DNA of 64,000 nt from JABDQZ01 sp050049775 (GTDB lineage Bacteria; Pseudomonadota; Gammaproteobacteria; Chromatiales; Chromatiaceae), in contig JASFVP010000010.1 in assembly GCA_050049775.1 (NCBI GenBank), positions 1 to 64,000 on the forward strand, given 5' to 3'. The notes under the pieces were generated by a model. The model made no database searches, was not told where the DNA came from, and was given only the letters and a program-made list of their open reading frames with translations. The position numbers and the translations under genes are program-made. Of the stretch, positions 1-8,860 are shown one piece after another (position 1 is the stretch's first letter; every line of letters begins with the position of its first letter).

Positions 1-48
1 CTGATGTGTTGTATCGCCCTTCCCTTTTGCAGCCACCGGAGACGCCAG

Positions 49-867
49 ATGTTGAACCAGAAATCATCACAGGATTATGGAAAAAACCCGCTTGAAGTCC
101 GCGAATCGAACAAATATCGCGAAGAATATGTGCATGCCTTTGTCGAGAAATGGGATGAACTGATCGACTGGGATGGCCGCGCCAAGGCTGAAGGCGAATT
201 TTTCATCGAGAAACTACGTGAACTCGGCGTGAAGAAAGTGCTGGATGTCGCCACCGGCACCGGTTTTCATTCGGTGCAACTGCTGCGGGCCGGCTTTGAG
301 GTAACCAGTGTCGATGGCAGCCCGGTAATGCTGGCCAAGGCGTTCGAGAACGCCCGCAAACAGGGCTACATACTGCGCACGGTGCAAGCCGACTGGCGCT
401 GGCTGAATCGGGATGTGCACGACCTCTACGATGCGGTCATCTGTCTCGGCAATTCCTTCACGCATTTGCATGATGACAACGATCGACGCAAATCACTCGC
501 CGAATACTACGCCACGCTACGCCATGACGGCGTGCTGGTTCTCGACCAGCGCAATTACGACGGCCTGCTCGACCATGAGGTCAAGCCCAGTCACAACTTC
601 TATTACTGTGGCGAAGACGTGCGCGCCGAACCCGAACACATCGACGAGAGTCTGGCGCGTTTCAAATACAGCTTTGCCGATGGCTCAGAGTTTCATCTCA
701 ACATGTTCCCGCTGCGTAAGTCCTATGTACAGCGCCTGATGCGCGAGGTGGGCTTCCAGCGTATCGGCACCTTCGGCGATTTCAAGGAAACCTACCGTGA
801 AGTCGAGCCGGATTTTTTCATTCATGTCGCTGAAAAAGCCTACCGCGCATCGGAGGACAGCAACTGA
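49..867 (+). CDS. gsmt: Glycine/sarcosine N-methyltransferase
   Basis: Catalyses the first SAM-dependent methylations of de novo betaine synthesis, glycine to sarcosine to dimethylglycine, in the cytosol. The 272-residue protein has the class I SAM-binding motif I, V-L-D-V-A-T-G-T-G, at about residues 64-72. The stretches around DWRWLNRD, CLGNSFTHL and LDQRNYDG match what I remember of halophile (Halorhodospira/Ectothiorhodospira-type) GSMT along its whole length. The frame is open upstream to position 4, but the ATG at 49 is preceded by GGAG at a 7-nt spacing and fits the family N-terminus. Its stop overlaps the start of the next gene by one base (TGATG), so the two are translationally coupled. 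The product is an osmoprotectant, which implies life at high or fluctuating salinity. Confidence 0.93.
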   Translation: MLNQKSSQDYGKNPLEVRESNKYREEYVHAFVEKWDELIDWDGRAKAEGEFFIEKLRELGVKKVLDVATGTGFHSVQLLRAGFEVTSVDGSPVMLAKAFENARKQGYILRTVQADWRWLNRDVHDLYDAVICLGNSFTHLHDDNDRRKSLAEYYATLRHDGVLVLDQRNYDGLLDHEVKPSHNFYYCGEDVRAEPEHIDESLARFKYSFADGSEFHLNMFPLRKSYVQRLMREVGFQRIGTFGDFKETYREVEPDFFIHVAEKAYRASEDSN

Positions 868-1706
868 TGTCGAACAATTATTCCACCGTGGTGGAAACTG
901 CGCGTGCCTACTACAACAGCGAAGACGCCGACAATTTTTATTTTCATATCTGGGGCGGCGAAGACATCCACATCGGCCTGTATGAATCCGCCGACGATTC
1001 CATTGCCGCGGCCTCACGTCGCACAGTGCAGCGCATGGCGCAGGAAATCATCGGGCTGAATCAGGACAGCCGAGTCATCGACCTGGGTTCCGGTTACGGC
1101 GGTTCGGCGCGTTACCTGGCAAAAACCTACGGCAGTCACGTCACGGCGCTGAATCTGAGTGAAACCGAAAACCAGCGCAATCGCGAACTCAGTGCGCAGC
1201 AAGGACTGAGCGAATTGATCGACGTGATCGACGGCAGTTTCGAAAACATCCCGGCAGCCGACAGCAGCTTTGACGCGGCCTGGTCACAAGACGCCATTTT
1301 ACACAGCGGTCATCGCCACCAGGTGATCGAGGAAGTCGCCCGCGTGCTCAAACCGGGCGGCCAGCTCATCTTCACGGATCCGATGCAGGCCGACGACTGC
1401 CCCGACGGCGTGTTGCAACCGGTGCTTGACCGGATTCATCTCGACAGCCTTAGCTCCTTTGCCTTTTACCGCGAAGCGGCGGCCGCGGCTGGCCTGGTGG
1501 AAGTGCAAGTCATCGATCTCACGCCACAGTTGATCACTCATTACAGCCGTGTTAGAGATGAACTGACCGAACAACGCTCCCAGCTTGCCGGCAAGGTAAG
1601 CGATGACTATATCGAGCGCATGCTCAAGGGTCTGGGCCACTGGGTCGATGCCGGTAATCATAGCTATCTGTCCTGGGGCATTCTACATTTCAGGAAACCG
1701 GACTGA
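867..1706 (+). CDS. sdmt: Sarcosine/dimethylglycine N-methyltransferase
   Basis: Second enzyme of betaine synthesis from glycine. It methylates sarcosine and dimethylglycine to glycine betaine with SAM as donor. The 279-residue protein has a typical class I SAM motif, V-I-D-L-G-S-G-Y-G-G, at residues 70-79, and a ubiE-like methyltransferase core (VARVLKPGG, IFTDPM). The N-terminal part with YYNSEDADNFYFHIWGGEDIH is characteristic of SDMT. GGAGG lies 10 nt before the ATG, which overlaps the gsmt stop by one base. The gene ends the operon; a weak hairpin lies about 100 bp downstream. Confidence 0.93.
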   Translation: MSNNYSTVVETARAYYNSEDADNFYFHIWGGEDIHIGLYESADDSIAAASRRTVQRMAQEIIGLNQDSRVIDLGSGYGGSARYLAKTYGSHVTALNLSETENQRNRELSAQQGLSELIDVIDGSFENIPAADSSFDAAWSQDAILHSGHRHQVIEEVARVLKPGGQLIFTDPMQADDCPDGVLQPVLDRIHLDSLSSFAFYREAAAAAGLVEVQVIDLTPQLITHYSRVRDELTEQRSQLAGKVSDDYIERMLKGLGHWVDAGNHSYLSWGILHFRKPD

Positions 1707-1806
1707 GGCGAACCCGCTACATCAAATCACACAGCAGCGCCGTTGCTGATTATTATGGCAGCGATCTTCAAGTCCGGATTGCACGACGATTTTCAATCCG
1801 TGCTGG

Positions 1807-1832
1807 CTGCATCCAAACTGATGCAGGAATTT
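1807..1832 (+). terminator. Weak hairpin after the betaine operon
   Basis: Inverted repeat CTGCATC (1807-1813), 6-nt loop, GATGCAG (1820-1826), followed by GAATTTT. The stem is only 7 bp and the T-run is short, so this is at best a weak intrinsic terminator for gsmt-sdmt. Confidence 0.3.
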
Positions 1833-1901
1833 TAATCCGGTTGGCAAACACCCTGAAAAGCGTTATCAATAAGCTTTCAGAATATCGATCAGGCATTCCA
1901 G

Positions 1902-3866
1902 ATGGATGACTCCAGACTCCCGGCCATTGAATTGCTGCAGGGACCACAACAACCCCCTACTCCGGAAAACCAGCCATCACGCGGCCGGCGCTGGAAGCTG
2001 TTTGTCACGGTTTTTGTTTTTATTGCCGTCATCGGACTGGGCTACACCTATGCGCGAGCACCGGTGTATCAAACCACAGCCACGGTGTTAACCGTCAAAC
2101 CCAAGGCGGTCGACACACGCAGTGAAGCAGCCGACACCCAGCATGTCGTCATCCAGGAACGCCTGTTGCAGGAGACGGATTTGTTGCAAAACGTGGCAAA
2201 TCAATTGGCGTTGGAATTTGAACAGTCACCGGGTGTTTCCGATCTGCGGCAAATATTGTCCGTCAAAGGTCTGCAGGAAACCAATCTGGTGGCACTACAG
2301 GCACAAGGCACCGACCCTGCCCTGCTGGCACGCGCCGTCAATCTCTGGGCACAGGCCTATGAAGACTTTCGCGCAGCCCAAATCCAGGAAGCGGCGAGAC
2401 TGACCACTACCGAACTGACCGAGGAACAACAGCGACTACAGGAAAATATCGATCAGCAACAACTGGAATTAAAAACATATCGCGAAAACAACAACATTCT
2501 CAGCCTGGAACGTGATGAAAATGAAGTCGCCTCAAAACTCAAGGGACTGCAACGTTCGCTGAATCGGGCGCGGGAAAAACTGGTTGACGCCAACGCCCAT
2601 TTGTCAGCGGTACAAATCGCCATTGAACGCGGCGATACCGTGATCCCCAAGGAACAACGCGCTTCGCTCAAGGAACGCCAACTGCAAGCCAAAGCGCTGC
2701 GTACCAGAATCGCTGATCTGAAAAAACGTTACACGCAAGTCTATATTGACGGCGACCCGACACTCAAAGTATTGCCGGAACAACTGGCAGAACTTGAAGC
2801 CAGCATCAAACACTCGCTGCAACTTGGTCAGACAGCGGTGCTGGAAGAAGCCCGCCAGACTGTCGAAACCGAAACCCAGGCTGTGCAGGCGCTGGAGCAA
2901 CAACTTCGAACCCATGAACAACAAGTCAAACTGTTCAGTGAGCGTTTTGAGCAGCATAAGGTACTGAAGGACAAGATCGCCCAGCTGGAAGAACTTTATG
3001 CCGACAATAACGAGCGACTGACCAAAATCCAGATACGCAACCGGGAGAAATACCCGCCGGTACAGGTGGTGGACCAGGCCCGCATTCCGGAACAGCCCGT
3101 CTCACCGGACTATCAGCGCGATGCCGCCATTGCACTGCTGGTTGCATTACTCACCGCGCTGTTTGTCACCTGGTTACGGGAATACCTCGACGGACAGCAT
3201 CGCAGCGAAGGTGCCAGCTATACCGGCATCCGTGTGTTCACCGACCGCATGTCTGCTGACAATAAAACGCTGCAACACCACAGCGCCGCCGCGGGCGCCA
3301 TTGAACAACAACAAACGGCCATGCTGCCGGATGCCGCAAACTTTCCGCTTGAACTCAACCCGGAGATGATCAACACATTGCTGGAATCGGCCGAGCCCAC
3401 TGCCCGGCTGTGCATGCTGTTGTTGCTGACCGGTGTATCCCCACTGGAGCTGCTCCAGCTCAACCGGGAACAACTGCAGCTGGAGGAATCCGCCATGCTG
3501 TTGGCTACAGACAATCCGCGCCGTATCGAGTTGACTGCTGAGACAAGCCACCTGCTCAGAGCGACACTGGGTGCCGGCGCCGATCCTGGCCGAATCGACG
3601 ATACCGATGAGCTGAACAGTCTGTTTCTGGCCGCCGCGATCGATGCCGGTATCAGCGAAACGGCGCTGGTTACGGCAGACAACATACGCTTCACTTATCT
3701 GGTGTTTCTGGTTCGTCAGGGTGCGCGCCTGTCCGAGCTGCCGCAATTGACCGGCAAGATCCAGCCACGGCTTTTACAACAACTGGCCGGGTTTTCACCG
3801 CCGGGTAAAAATCGCGCCTTGAATGAGATAAACCGGTTTTTTCCGGTGGATGGCAATATCGCCTGA
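1902..3866 (+). CDS. Wzz/GumC-like chain-length protein with a recombinase-like C-terminal domain
   Basis: A 654-residue inner-membrane protein of the polysaccharide co-polymerase type. TM1 is at about residues 33-50 and is followed by the periplasmic Wzz-like part (YQTTATVLTV). A long glutamine- and glutamate-rich coiled coil runs to about residue 380. A V-V-D-Q-A-x-I-P-E-x-P stretch precedes TM2 at about 408-424. No tyrosine-kinase domain follows. Instead the cytoplasmic C-terminus (about 480-654) resembles a tyrosine-recombinase catalytic core: LLLLTGVSPLEL sits where integrases have LxxxTGLRxSEL, and an I-R-F-T segment near residue 595 sits where they have L-R-H-T. The catalytic Arg of TGxR is replaced by Ser, the His residues are missing and I see no C-terminal Tyr, so the domain should be inactive. 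No polysaccharide genes are adjacent. The co-polymerase role is well supported; the C-terminal assignment is by eye. Confidence 0.75.
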   Translation: MDDSRLPAIELLQGPQQPPTPENQPSRGRRWKLFVTVFVFIAVIGLGYTYARAPVYQTTATVLTVKPKAVDTRSEAADTQHVVIQERLLQETDLLQNVANQLALEFEQSPGVSDLRQILSVKGLQETNLVALQAQGTDPALLARAVNLWAQAYEDFRAAQIQEAARLTTTELTEEQQRLQENIDQQQLELKTYRENNNILSLERDENEVASKLKGLQRSLNRAREKLVDANAHLSAVQIAIERGDTVIPKEQRASLKERQLQAKALRTRIADLKKRYTQVYIDGDPTLKVLPEQLAELEASIKHSLQLGQTAVLEEARQTVETETQAVQALEQQLRTHEQQVKLFSERFEQHKVLKDKIAQLEELYADNNERLTKIQIRNREKYPPVQVVDQARIPEQPVSPDYQRDAAIALLVALLTALFVTWLREYLDGQHRSEGASYTGIRVFTDRMSADNKTLQHHSAAAGAIEQQQTAMLPDAANFPLELNPEMINTLLESAEPTARLCMLLLLTGVSPLELLQLNREQLQLEESAMLLATDNPRRIELTAETSHLLRATLGAGADPGRIDDTDELNSLFLAAAIDAGISETALVTADNIRFTYLVFLVRQGARLSELPQLTGKIQPRLLQQLAGFSPPGKNRALNEINRFFPVDGNIA

Positions 3867-3891
3867 TACGACGACGGGGAGAATTTGCTGA

Positions 3892-5064
3892 TTACTTGAA
3901 TGTGGCCGTCACGATCGTGACATCATCCGCCTGCTCGCCGGCTTCCTTAAAGTGTTGCCAGGCATCGATGATCGAATTCTGCAAGGCTTCACCATCCGAT
4001 TGCTGCACAATCTGCTCCAGCCGTTGCAAGCCAAACGGCTCGCCATCCGGGCCCTCGGTTTCCGTCAGGCCATCCGAATAGACCACCATGATGTCGCCGC
4101 TGCTCATCTCGGTTTGCTCCAGATGAAATTCGGAACTTTTCATCTCGACAATGCCGAGTGGCAAGTTGGCCGAGCGCACACGACGGTTGACTTCGCCACT
4201 GCCATGTTCCTTGATCAGAATATCCGGCATGCCACCGTTCCAGATCATCAGCTTTTTCGAGCTGGAACAGAACTCGATGAAAACGCAGCCCATGAACATA
4301 TTGGTCGGCAGGAACTGCCGCAGCTTGTAGTTGAGCTCGGCAAGAATGGTTTTTGAATCCAGCTGCTTGCTGGCCATGGAATAAAATGTCTCGGTCACCA
4401 GTACCGTGCCAACCGCGGCGCTCAGGCCATGCCCGGTAAAATCACACACCAGCACGTACCAGTTGCCGTTGTCGAGACTGGCTTGCAGCACCAGATCGCC
4501 GCTGAAAATTTCGGCCGGCTTGACCACGGAGGTCACCCCCACGATCACATCCTTTTTCTGGTTGATCGCGGTATTCAGAATATTTTCCGCCAGACGTTGG
4601 TCAGACTCCATACGATCGTGCAGCTCCTTGAGTTCCAGGTGCTGCCTGAACTGCAATTCATGCAGTTTTCGTATCCTCTCCATTGCACGCACCTTGGCTT
4701 TCAGCAAAATAGCATCAACTGGTTTGGTAATATAATCATCAGCGCCCGACTCAATACCTTCAGGCATACCCTGATGTTCATTCAGGGCAGTCACCAGGAT
4801 AATCGGAATAAAGCGGTTGCCGGCTATTTGCTTTATCTTCTTCGTCGCTTCATAGCCGCCCATTCCGGGCATCATGACATCCATAAAAATGATGTCAATG
4901 TGCTGATTTTCAAAAGCTTCCAGCGACTCCTCACCCGAGGTCGCTTCGATGACATGAAAGCCATCACGCGTTAACAATGTATTTAACAGCTTTCGATTGG
5001 GTGGCACGTCATCAACCACCAAAGCTACTGTCCCTGCATCAACACTCATTCGATAAAGCTGCAC
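3892..5064 (-). CDS. Response regulator with a PP2C-type (RsbU/SpoIIE) phosphatase output domain
   Basis: A 390-residue cytosolic protein. A receiver domain (about residues 12-130) has acidic pocket residues D18-D19, phospho-acceptor D62 in the F-M-D-V-M-M-P-G context, and a conserved T-A and K-P. A coiled linker (HLELKELHDRMESDQRLAE) leads to a PP2C phosphatase domain (about 180-388) with the metal-binding motifs V-C-D-F-T-G-H-G and Y-S-D-G-L-T-E and a terminal DDVTIV. Family members dephosphorylate anti-sigma-factor antagonists in partner-switching systems; no such antagonist gene is visible here. The GTG at 5064 is preceded by AGAGG at 4-5 nt, better than the ATG at 5049, which has no Shine-Dalgarno sequence at proper spacing. 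Confidence 0.88.
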   Translation of the reverse strand: MQLYRMSVDAGTVALVVDDVPPNRKLLNTLLTRDGFHVIEATSGEESLEAFENQHIDIIFMDVMMPGMGGYEATKKIKQIAGNRFIPIILVTALNEHQGMPEGIESGADDYITKPVDAILLKAKVRAMERIRKLHELQFRQHLELKELHDRMESDQRLAENILNTAINQKKDVIVGVTSVVKPAEIFSGDLVLQASLDNGNWYVLVCDFTGHGLSAAVGTVLVTETFYSMASKQLDSKTILAELNYKLRQFLPTNMFMGCVFIEFCSSSKKLMIWNGGMPDILIKEHGSGEVNRRVRSANLPLGIVEMKSSEFHLEQTEMSSGDIMVVYSDGLTETEGPDGEPFGLQRLEQIVQQSDGEALQNSIIDAWQHFKEAGEQADDVTIVTATFK

Positions 5065-5313
5065 GCAACCTCTGGGTCTGCGCTCGTCTCCAAATACCAG
5101 TATCAGTTACGTATATAGCGACAAATCGAAAAAACTCTTTAGGTTCAGGCTCGTGACCGCAGGTCTGCCCGGCCGGGACATTTGAAACAGAAAAATCACC
5201 GATCAGCATACGGGACAACTTCCCGGACTGATACGTTGCGGTCATCAGTCGGATAGCGGTACAGTGATGCACAGGCATACAGTCTCCATCAATCATCGAA
5301 CAGGACTCCTATC

Positions 5314-5535
5314 ATGAAGCATTCAAAAACCATCTTGCTGGGCTTTGCCATGCTGGCTGCCGTATTGTTACTGGTGCGCACACCGCAGAATGCCTTCGCA
5401 GTCGGCGGCTCCTACGCGATCAGCAACCCGGACCAGCAAGGCAACATCTGGATACTCAACACGGCTTCGGGCATCGCCAGCCGTTGCCAGCCAAACGGCC
5501 TGGATGCGCCAAAGTGTTCGGCCTGGTCACGCTAG
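5314..5535 (+). CDS. Small secreted protein of unknown function
   Basis: A 73-residue protein with an N-terminal signal peptide (positive start M-K-H-S-K, hydrophobic core LLGFAMLAAVLLLV, likely cleavage after A-F-A). The mature part is about 45 residues and has two cysteines (CQPNGLDAPKC) that could form a disulfide. The ATG is preceded by AGGA at a suitable distance. I do not recognise the family. It is followed 12 bp later by the CvfB-like gene in the same direction and may be cotranscribed with it. Confidence 0.6.
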   Translation: MKHSKTILLGFAMLAAVLLLVRTPQNAFAVGGSYAISNPDQQGNIWILNTASGIASRCQPNGLDAPKCSAWSR

Positions 5536-5547
5536 ACCGGACCCGCC

Positions 5548-6393
5548 ATGGTTGCCATTGGTCAGTTTAACTACTTGCAGATTGTGCAGCAGGCGCCACA
5601 AGGGGTTTACCTTGCGGCCAAACCTTACGGCAAGATTCTGCTTCCTAAAAAATACCTGCCAAAAGGCTTTCAGCTGGATGACTGGATTGATGTGTTTGTT
5701 TATTACGACTCGGAAGACCGGCTGATTGCAACCACCCGCAAACCACTGGTGAGCGTCGGCCAGTTTGCCTATTTAAAGGTCAAGGACGTCAACGAAACCG
5801 GCGCCTTCCTCGATTGGGGGCTGGAAAAGGACTTGCTGGTTCCTTTTGCCGAACAAGCCAGCAAAATGATCCAGGGCCACTCCTACACCGTGTATGTCAT
5901 GCTGGATAAAAAAACCAAACGCATTATCGCCAGCAGCAAAATCGACAAGTATCTGTCTGAAACTGCTGATAAAAAATTTCAGATCGGTCAGGCCGTCGAT
6001 CTTATTGTCTATCGTAAAACTGAATTGGGATACAGCGCCATCATCAACAACAGCCATCTCGGCTTGTTATACCAGAATGAAATTTTCCAGCCACTGCGTT
6101 ACGGGCAAAAACTCAAGGCTTTCATCAAGACCATTCGGCAGGACGGTAAAATCGACTTGTCGCTGAACCGTTCCAGCAAGCAGACCTACGCCGAACTGCC
6201 GGAACAAATCATGCAATACCTGCAGCAGCACAATGGCATATCACAGCTGACCGACAAGAGCCCGCCGGAAGAAATCTATAAAACCTTTGCTGTCAGCAAG
6301 GCCAATTACAAAAAGGCGCTCGGCAAACTGTACAAGGAAAGAAAAATCCTGATTGAAAAAGACCACATCAGCCTGGTCAGCCAACAGAATTAA
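5548..6393 (+). CDS. CvfB-like S1 RNA-binding protein
   Basis: A 281-residue protein of the CvfB/YitL family. It has three successive S1-like OB folds (about residues 1-65, 66-135 and 145-210) and a C-terminal winged-helix segment (about 225-280, with Y-K-T-F-x-V-S-K-A-N-Y-K-K-A-L-G). The second fold has the S1 signature G-A-F-L-D-W-G-L-E-K-D-L-L-V-P. CvfB was described as a virulence regulator in staphylococci, but its molecular target is uncertain; RNA binding is inferred from the S1 folds. Length is normal for the family. A bidirectional hairpin separates it from the convergent soxB. Confidence 0.85.
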   Translation: MVAIGQFNYLQIVQQAPQGVYLAAKPYGKILLPKKYLPKGFQLDDWIDVFVYYDSEDRLIATTRKPLVSVGQFAYLKVKDVNETGAFLDWGLEKDLLVPFAEQASKMIQGHSYTVYVMLDKKTKRIIASSKIDKYLSETADKKFQIGQAVDLIVYRKTELGYSAIINNSHLGLLYQNEIFQPLRYGQKLKAFIKTIRQDGKIDLSLNRSSKQTYAELPEQIMQYLQQHNGISQLTDKSPPEEIYKTFAVSKANYKKALGKLYKERKILIEKDHISLVSQQN

Positions 6394-6422
6394 AAAAGCC
6401 GAAGCCACAATGGCTTCGGCTT
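6392..6422 (-). terminator. Intrinsic terminator of the sox operon (downstream of soxB)
   Basis: Perfect 11-bp stem AAGCCGAAGCC (6396-6406) and its complement (6412-6422) with a 5-nt loop. Read on the minus strand the hairpin is followed directly by six T residues, so it mainly stops soxB transcription. On the plus strand it lies just after the CvfB-like stop codon but lacks a T-run. Confidence 0.8.
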
Positions 6423-6449
6423 ATAGGCAACTGCCTGAGTGAAACCCGG

Positions 6450-8357
6450 TTAAAGAAGCTTGCCCGGGTAATCAGCAATACCGGGATTTTCACTGACACC
6501 AACCAGAGTCGGATGGTTAATTTTCGGCAGACGCAAAATGTTATCGCTGCTTTTGGCCGCCAGAATATAGTCACGCACCACATCCCACATGAGTCGGCCT
6601 TCCGGCGTGCGATTGACGGTCGCCCAACCTGCCACCTTGTATTTTTTATCGGCTTCGATCACGTGACCGTTATCCAGCGTCGCGTCGGTGAGGCGCTCAT
6701 AAATCGGCTTGGACGGATCAATGGTGTAATCCAGACCGCCGACGCGCACCATATCACCACCGGACTGCAGATACGGATCTGGATCAAACAGGTTATCAGC
6801 GACACCCTCAAGCACATTCATGAGTTCCTTGCCGGTCATCTCGGTGACATAGGTTTCACCATAGGTCATGGCGCATTGGGTCATGACATCTTCCATGGTG
6901 ATCCAGTCACCCTTGAGTGTTGTGGTACCCCAGCGCACACCAGCCGACATGGCGACATCCGCCTTATATTCGTGCCTCAAGGCGTTACACAGAACCTGGT
7001 CCCAGGTGCCCATGAAATTGCCACGGCGGTATAACACCCGATCGGCAATCGCCAGCTTTTCACCGAGAATTTCTTCATAGGTCTTGCCGACGCGATCCTT
7101 GTTGAAAAACAGATCGGGGTTGCGGCTTTCAACGATTTTTTCGTCGTATTTGGTCTGGCGCATCTGGTTGATGTAGGCTTCCATTTCCTTGTCGGCATCC
7201 AGCCAGTCGGTGATAACCGGCAACATGTTGTATTCCATCGACTTGATTTCACCGTCCTGGATGTCAAAGTCCATCACACCAACATACTTGCCGTTGGAAC
7301 CGGCATTGGTCACCCAGCACTCGCCACCGGAAACATTGGTTACTTTAATCGGCTTGGGCATGCCATCGTGCGTATGGCCACCAAACACGGCATTCAGGCC
7401 TGGTACACGCTGTGCCATCTTGATATCGACATCCATACCGTTGTGTGACAACAGCACAATGGCATCGGGTTTTTCGGTTTCCTGGATGCCTTCAACCAGT
7501 TCAATCATGTCATCTTCACGCAGGCCGAATGACCAGTCCGGGAAAAACTCCTGCGGATTGGCATTGGCAGTACGCGGAAACGCCTGACCGACGATACAGA
7601 TACGCACCCCGCCAACATTCTTGATCACATACGGACGAAAAGCATGACCGGAATCTTCATTGTACAGGCCGCGGCCATCGAATTTTTCCACCAGCGCCGG
7701 GTACTCGTCACTGAACAGCGAGTCCGGTTTGACGCGCACGTTCTGGCCGATGAAATCGCCCTTGAACAAGGCGACATTGCTGAGTACTTCTGCTTCACGG
7801 TAGGTGAACTCCCAGTGGCCGACCATGACGTCCAGGCCGAGTATGTTGGAAGCCTCGACCATATCGACACCACGCGTCCACAGGGCTGTTCCCGAGCCTT
7901 GCCACAGGTCGCCACCATCGATGGTCAGCGTGTTCTCTTTGCCACCGGCCTGCTGGCGAAGGTTATCGAGTAGGGTTTTCACATGGGCAAAACCGCCGGT
8001 CCTGCCGTAGGTGCTGGCGGCATGCTCAAAATCCAGATAGGTATAGGCGTAGGACTCTGGCGAATCTGATTTCAGGCCCATTTCTTTCAACAGTTTCTTA
8101 CCGACGATGTGCGGCGGCCGGCCATAGGCGTCGCCGACACCGAGGTTTACATTGGGTTCACGGAAATAAACAGGTTTCAGCTGACCATGCACATCCGTAA
8201 TGTGCAGGATTCTGGCATTGCCTTTCATTGGCAGATCATAAAAACCTTTGGGTGGCTTCGCACTGACGGCAGTGCCAGGAATCAGCGCCGGTATGGCGGC
8301 TGCGCCCACGCCGAGTCCCATAATCTTGAGGAAATCACGTCTGTCGAGTTTTTGCAT
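6450..8357 (-). CDS. soxB: Thiosulfohydrolase SoxB
   Basis: Periplasmic dimanganese enzyme that hydrolyses the sulfone group of SoxY-bound thiosulfate to release sulfate. The 635-residue product starts M-Q-K-L-D-R-R-D-F-L-K, a twin-arginine (Tat) signal that suits a cofactor-containing protein exported folded. Metallophosphoesterase/5'-nucleotidase-family motifs are visible: I-T-D-V-H-G-Q, V-G-H-W-E-F-T and G-G-H-T-H-D-G. The frame extends to a TTG at 8378, but the ATG at 8357 has GGAA 7-8 nt upstream and places the Tat motif correctly. It is the last gene of soxXAKYZB and is separated from soxZ by a perfect internal hairpin (8449-8487). Confidence 0.96.
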   Translation of the reverse strand: MQKLDRRDFLKIMGLGVGAAAIPALIPGTAVSAKPPKGFYDLPMKGNARILHITDVHGQLKPVYFREPNVNLGVGDAYGRPPHIVGKKLLKEMGLKSDSPESYAYTYLDFEHAASTYGRTGGFAHVKTLLDNLRQQAGGKENTLTIDGGDLWQGSGTALWTRGVDMVEASNILGLDVMVGHWEFTYREAEVLSNVALFKGDFIGQNVRVKPDSLFSDEYPALVEKFDGRGLYNEDSGHAFRPYVIKNVGGVRICIVGQAFPRTANANPQEFFPDWSFGLREDDMIELVEGIQETEKPDAIVLLSHNGMDVDIKMAQRVPGLNAVFGGHTHDGMPKPIKVTNVSGGECWVTNAGSNGKYVGVMDFDIQDGEIKSMEYNMLPVITDWLDADKEMEAYINQMRQTKYDEKIVESRNPDLFFNKDRVGKTYEEILGEKLAIADRVLYRRGNFMGTWDQVLCNALRHEYKADVAMSAGVRWGTTTLKGDWITMEDVMTQCAMTYGETYVTEMTGKELMNVLEGVADNLFDPDPYLQSGGDMVRVGGLDYTIDPSKPIYERLTDATLDNGHVIEADKKYKVAGWATVNRTPEGRLMWDVVRDYILAAKSSDNILRLPKINHPTLVGVSENPGIADYPGKLL

Positions 8358-8443
8358 CGGTCTGTTCCGCGTTAGCAATTATCTGCCACCCGCCGGAGGA
8401 ACGAATACAGGAAAACAGATAATAAAAATGATAGGAAAAAGTT

Positions 8444-8487
8444 AAAAACCGGACTGCGGCAAAAAGGAGAGAAACGCCGCAGTCCGG
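8444..8487 (-). terminator. Intra-operon terminator or attenuator between soxZ and soxB
   Basis: Perfect 12-bp stem: CCGGACTGCGGC (8449-8460), 15-nt loop, GCCGCAGTCCGG (8476-8487). Read on the minus strand it is followed by TTTTT. It has the form of a rho-independent terminator and lies between cotranscribed sox genes, so it probably reduces soxB expression relative to soxXAKYZ or stabilises the 3' end of the upstream message. Confidence 0.75.
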
Positions 8488-8499
8488 ACTGTACAGCCG

Positions 8500-8808
8500 T
8501 TAGCTTACCTTGGCTGTGACCGACTCGCTTGCACCGGTGTTGTCCACCCAGCTCAGTTTCAGCTCATCGCCTTTGTTGCCTGCATATTTGAATGACAGGT
8601 ACGGGTTTTTCGAAACACCACCACTCCAGTAGCAAGTCATTACATTGTTGCCGCCGGATTCACAGTTGATTTCGCTGATGAAATGTGCCGGAATCAACTT
8701 GCCGGTTTTTTTGTCTTTACGCAGACCTGTTTCCATTGGGTGGGTCATCAAGGCCTTGACAGTCACCACACCTGATTTCGCTTTTGCTCTGATTTTAATG
8801 GATGCCAT
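8500..8808 (-). CDS. soxZ: Sulfur-carrier complex subunit SoxZ
   Basis: A 102-residue SoxZ protein, the immunoglobulin-like partner of SoxY in the periplasmic SoxYZ carrier that holds sulfur intermediates during thiosulfate oxidation. It has no signal peptide of its own, as usual, because it is exported with SoxY. The conserved M-T-H-P-M-E-T-G-L-R-K-D segment and the I-P-A-H-F-I-x-x-I segment identify it. GAGG precedes the ATG. It lies 52 bp after soxY. Confidence 0.95.
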   Translation of the reverse strand: MASIKIRAKAKSGVVTVKALMTHPMETGLRKDKKTGKLIPAHFISEINCESGGNNVMTCYWSGGVSKNPYLSFKYAGNKGDELKLSWVDNTGASESVTAKVS

Positions 8809-8860
8809 TACTTTGTCCTCTAAAAATAAATTAGGTTTCGTGTATCTGTGTCAGGCCGGA

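Noticed and set aside
5039..5296. 85-codon minus-strand frame overlapping the start of the REC-PP2C gene
   Set aside because: No ribosome-binding site and no recognisable features; it occupies the likely promoter region.
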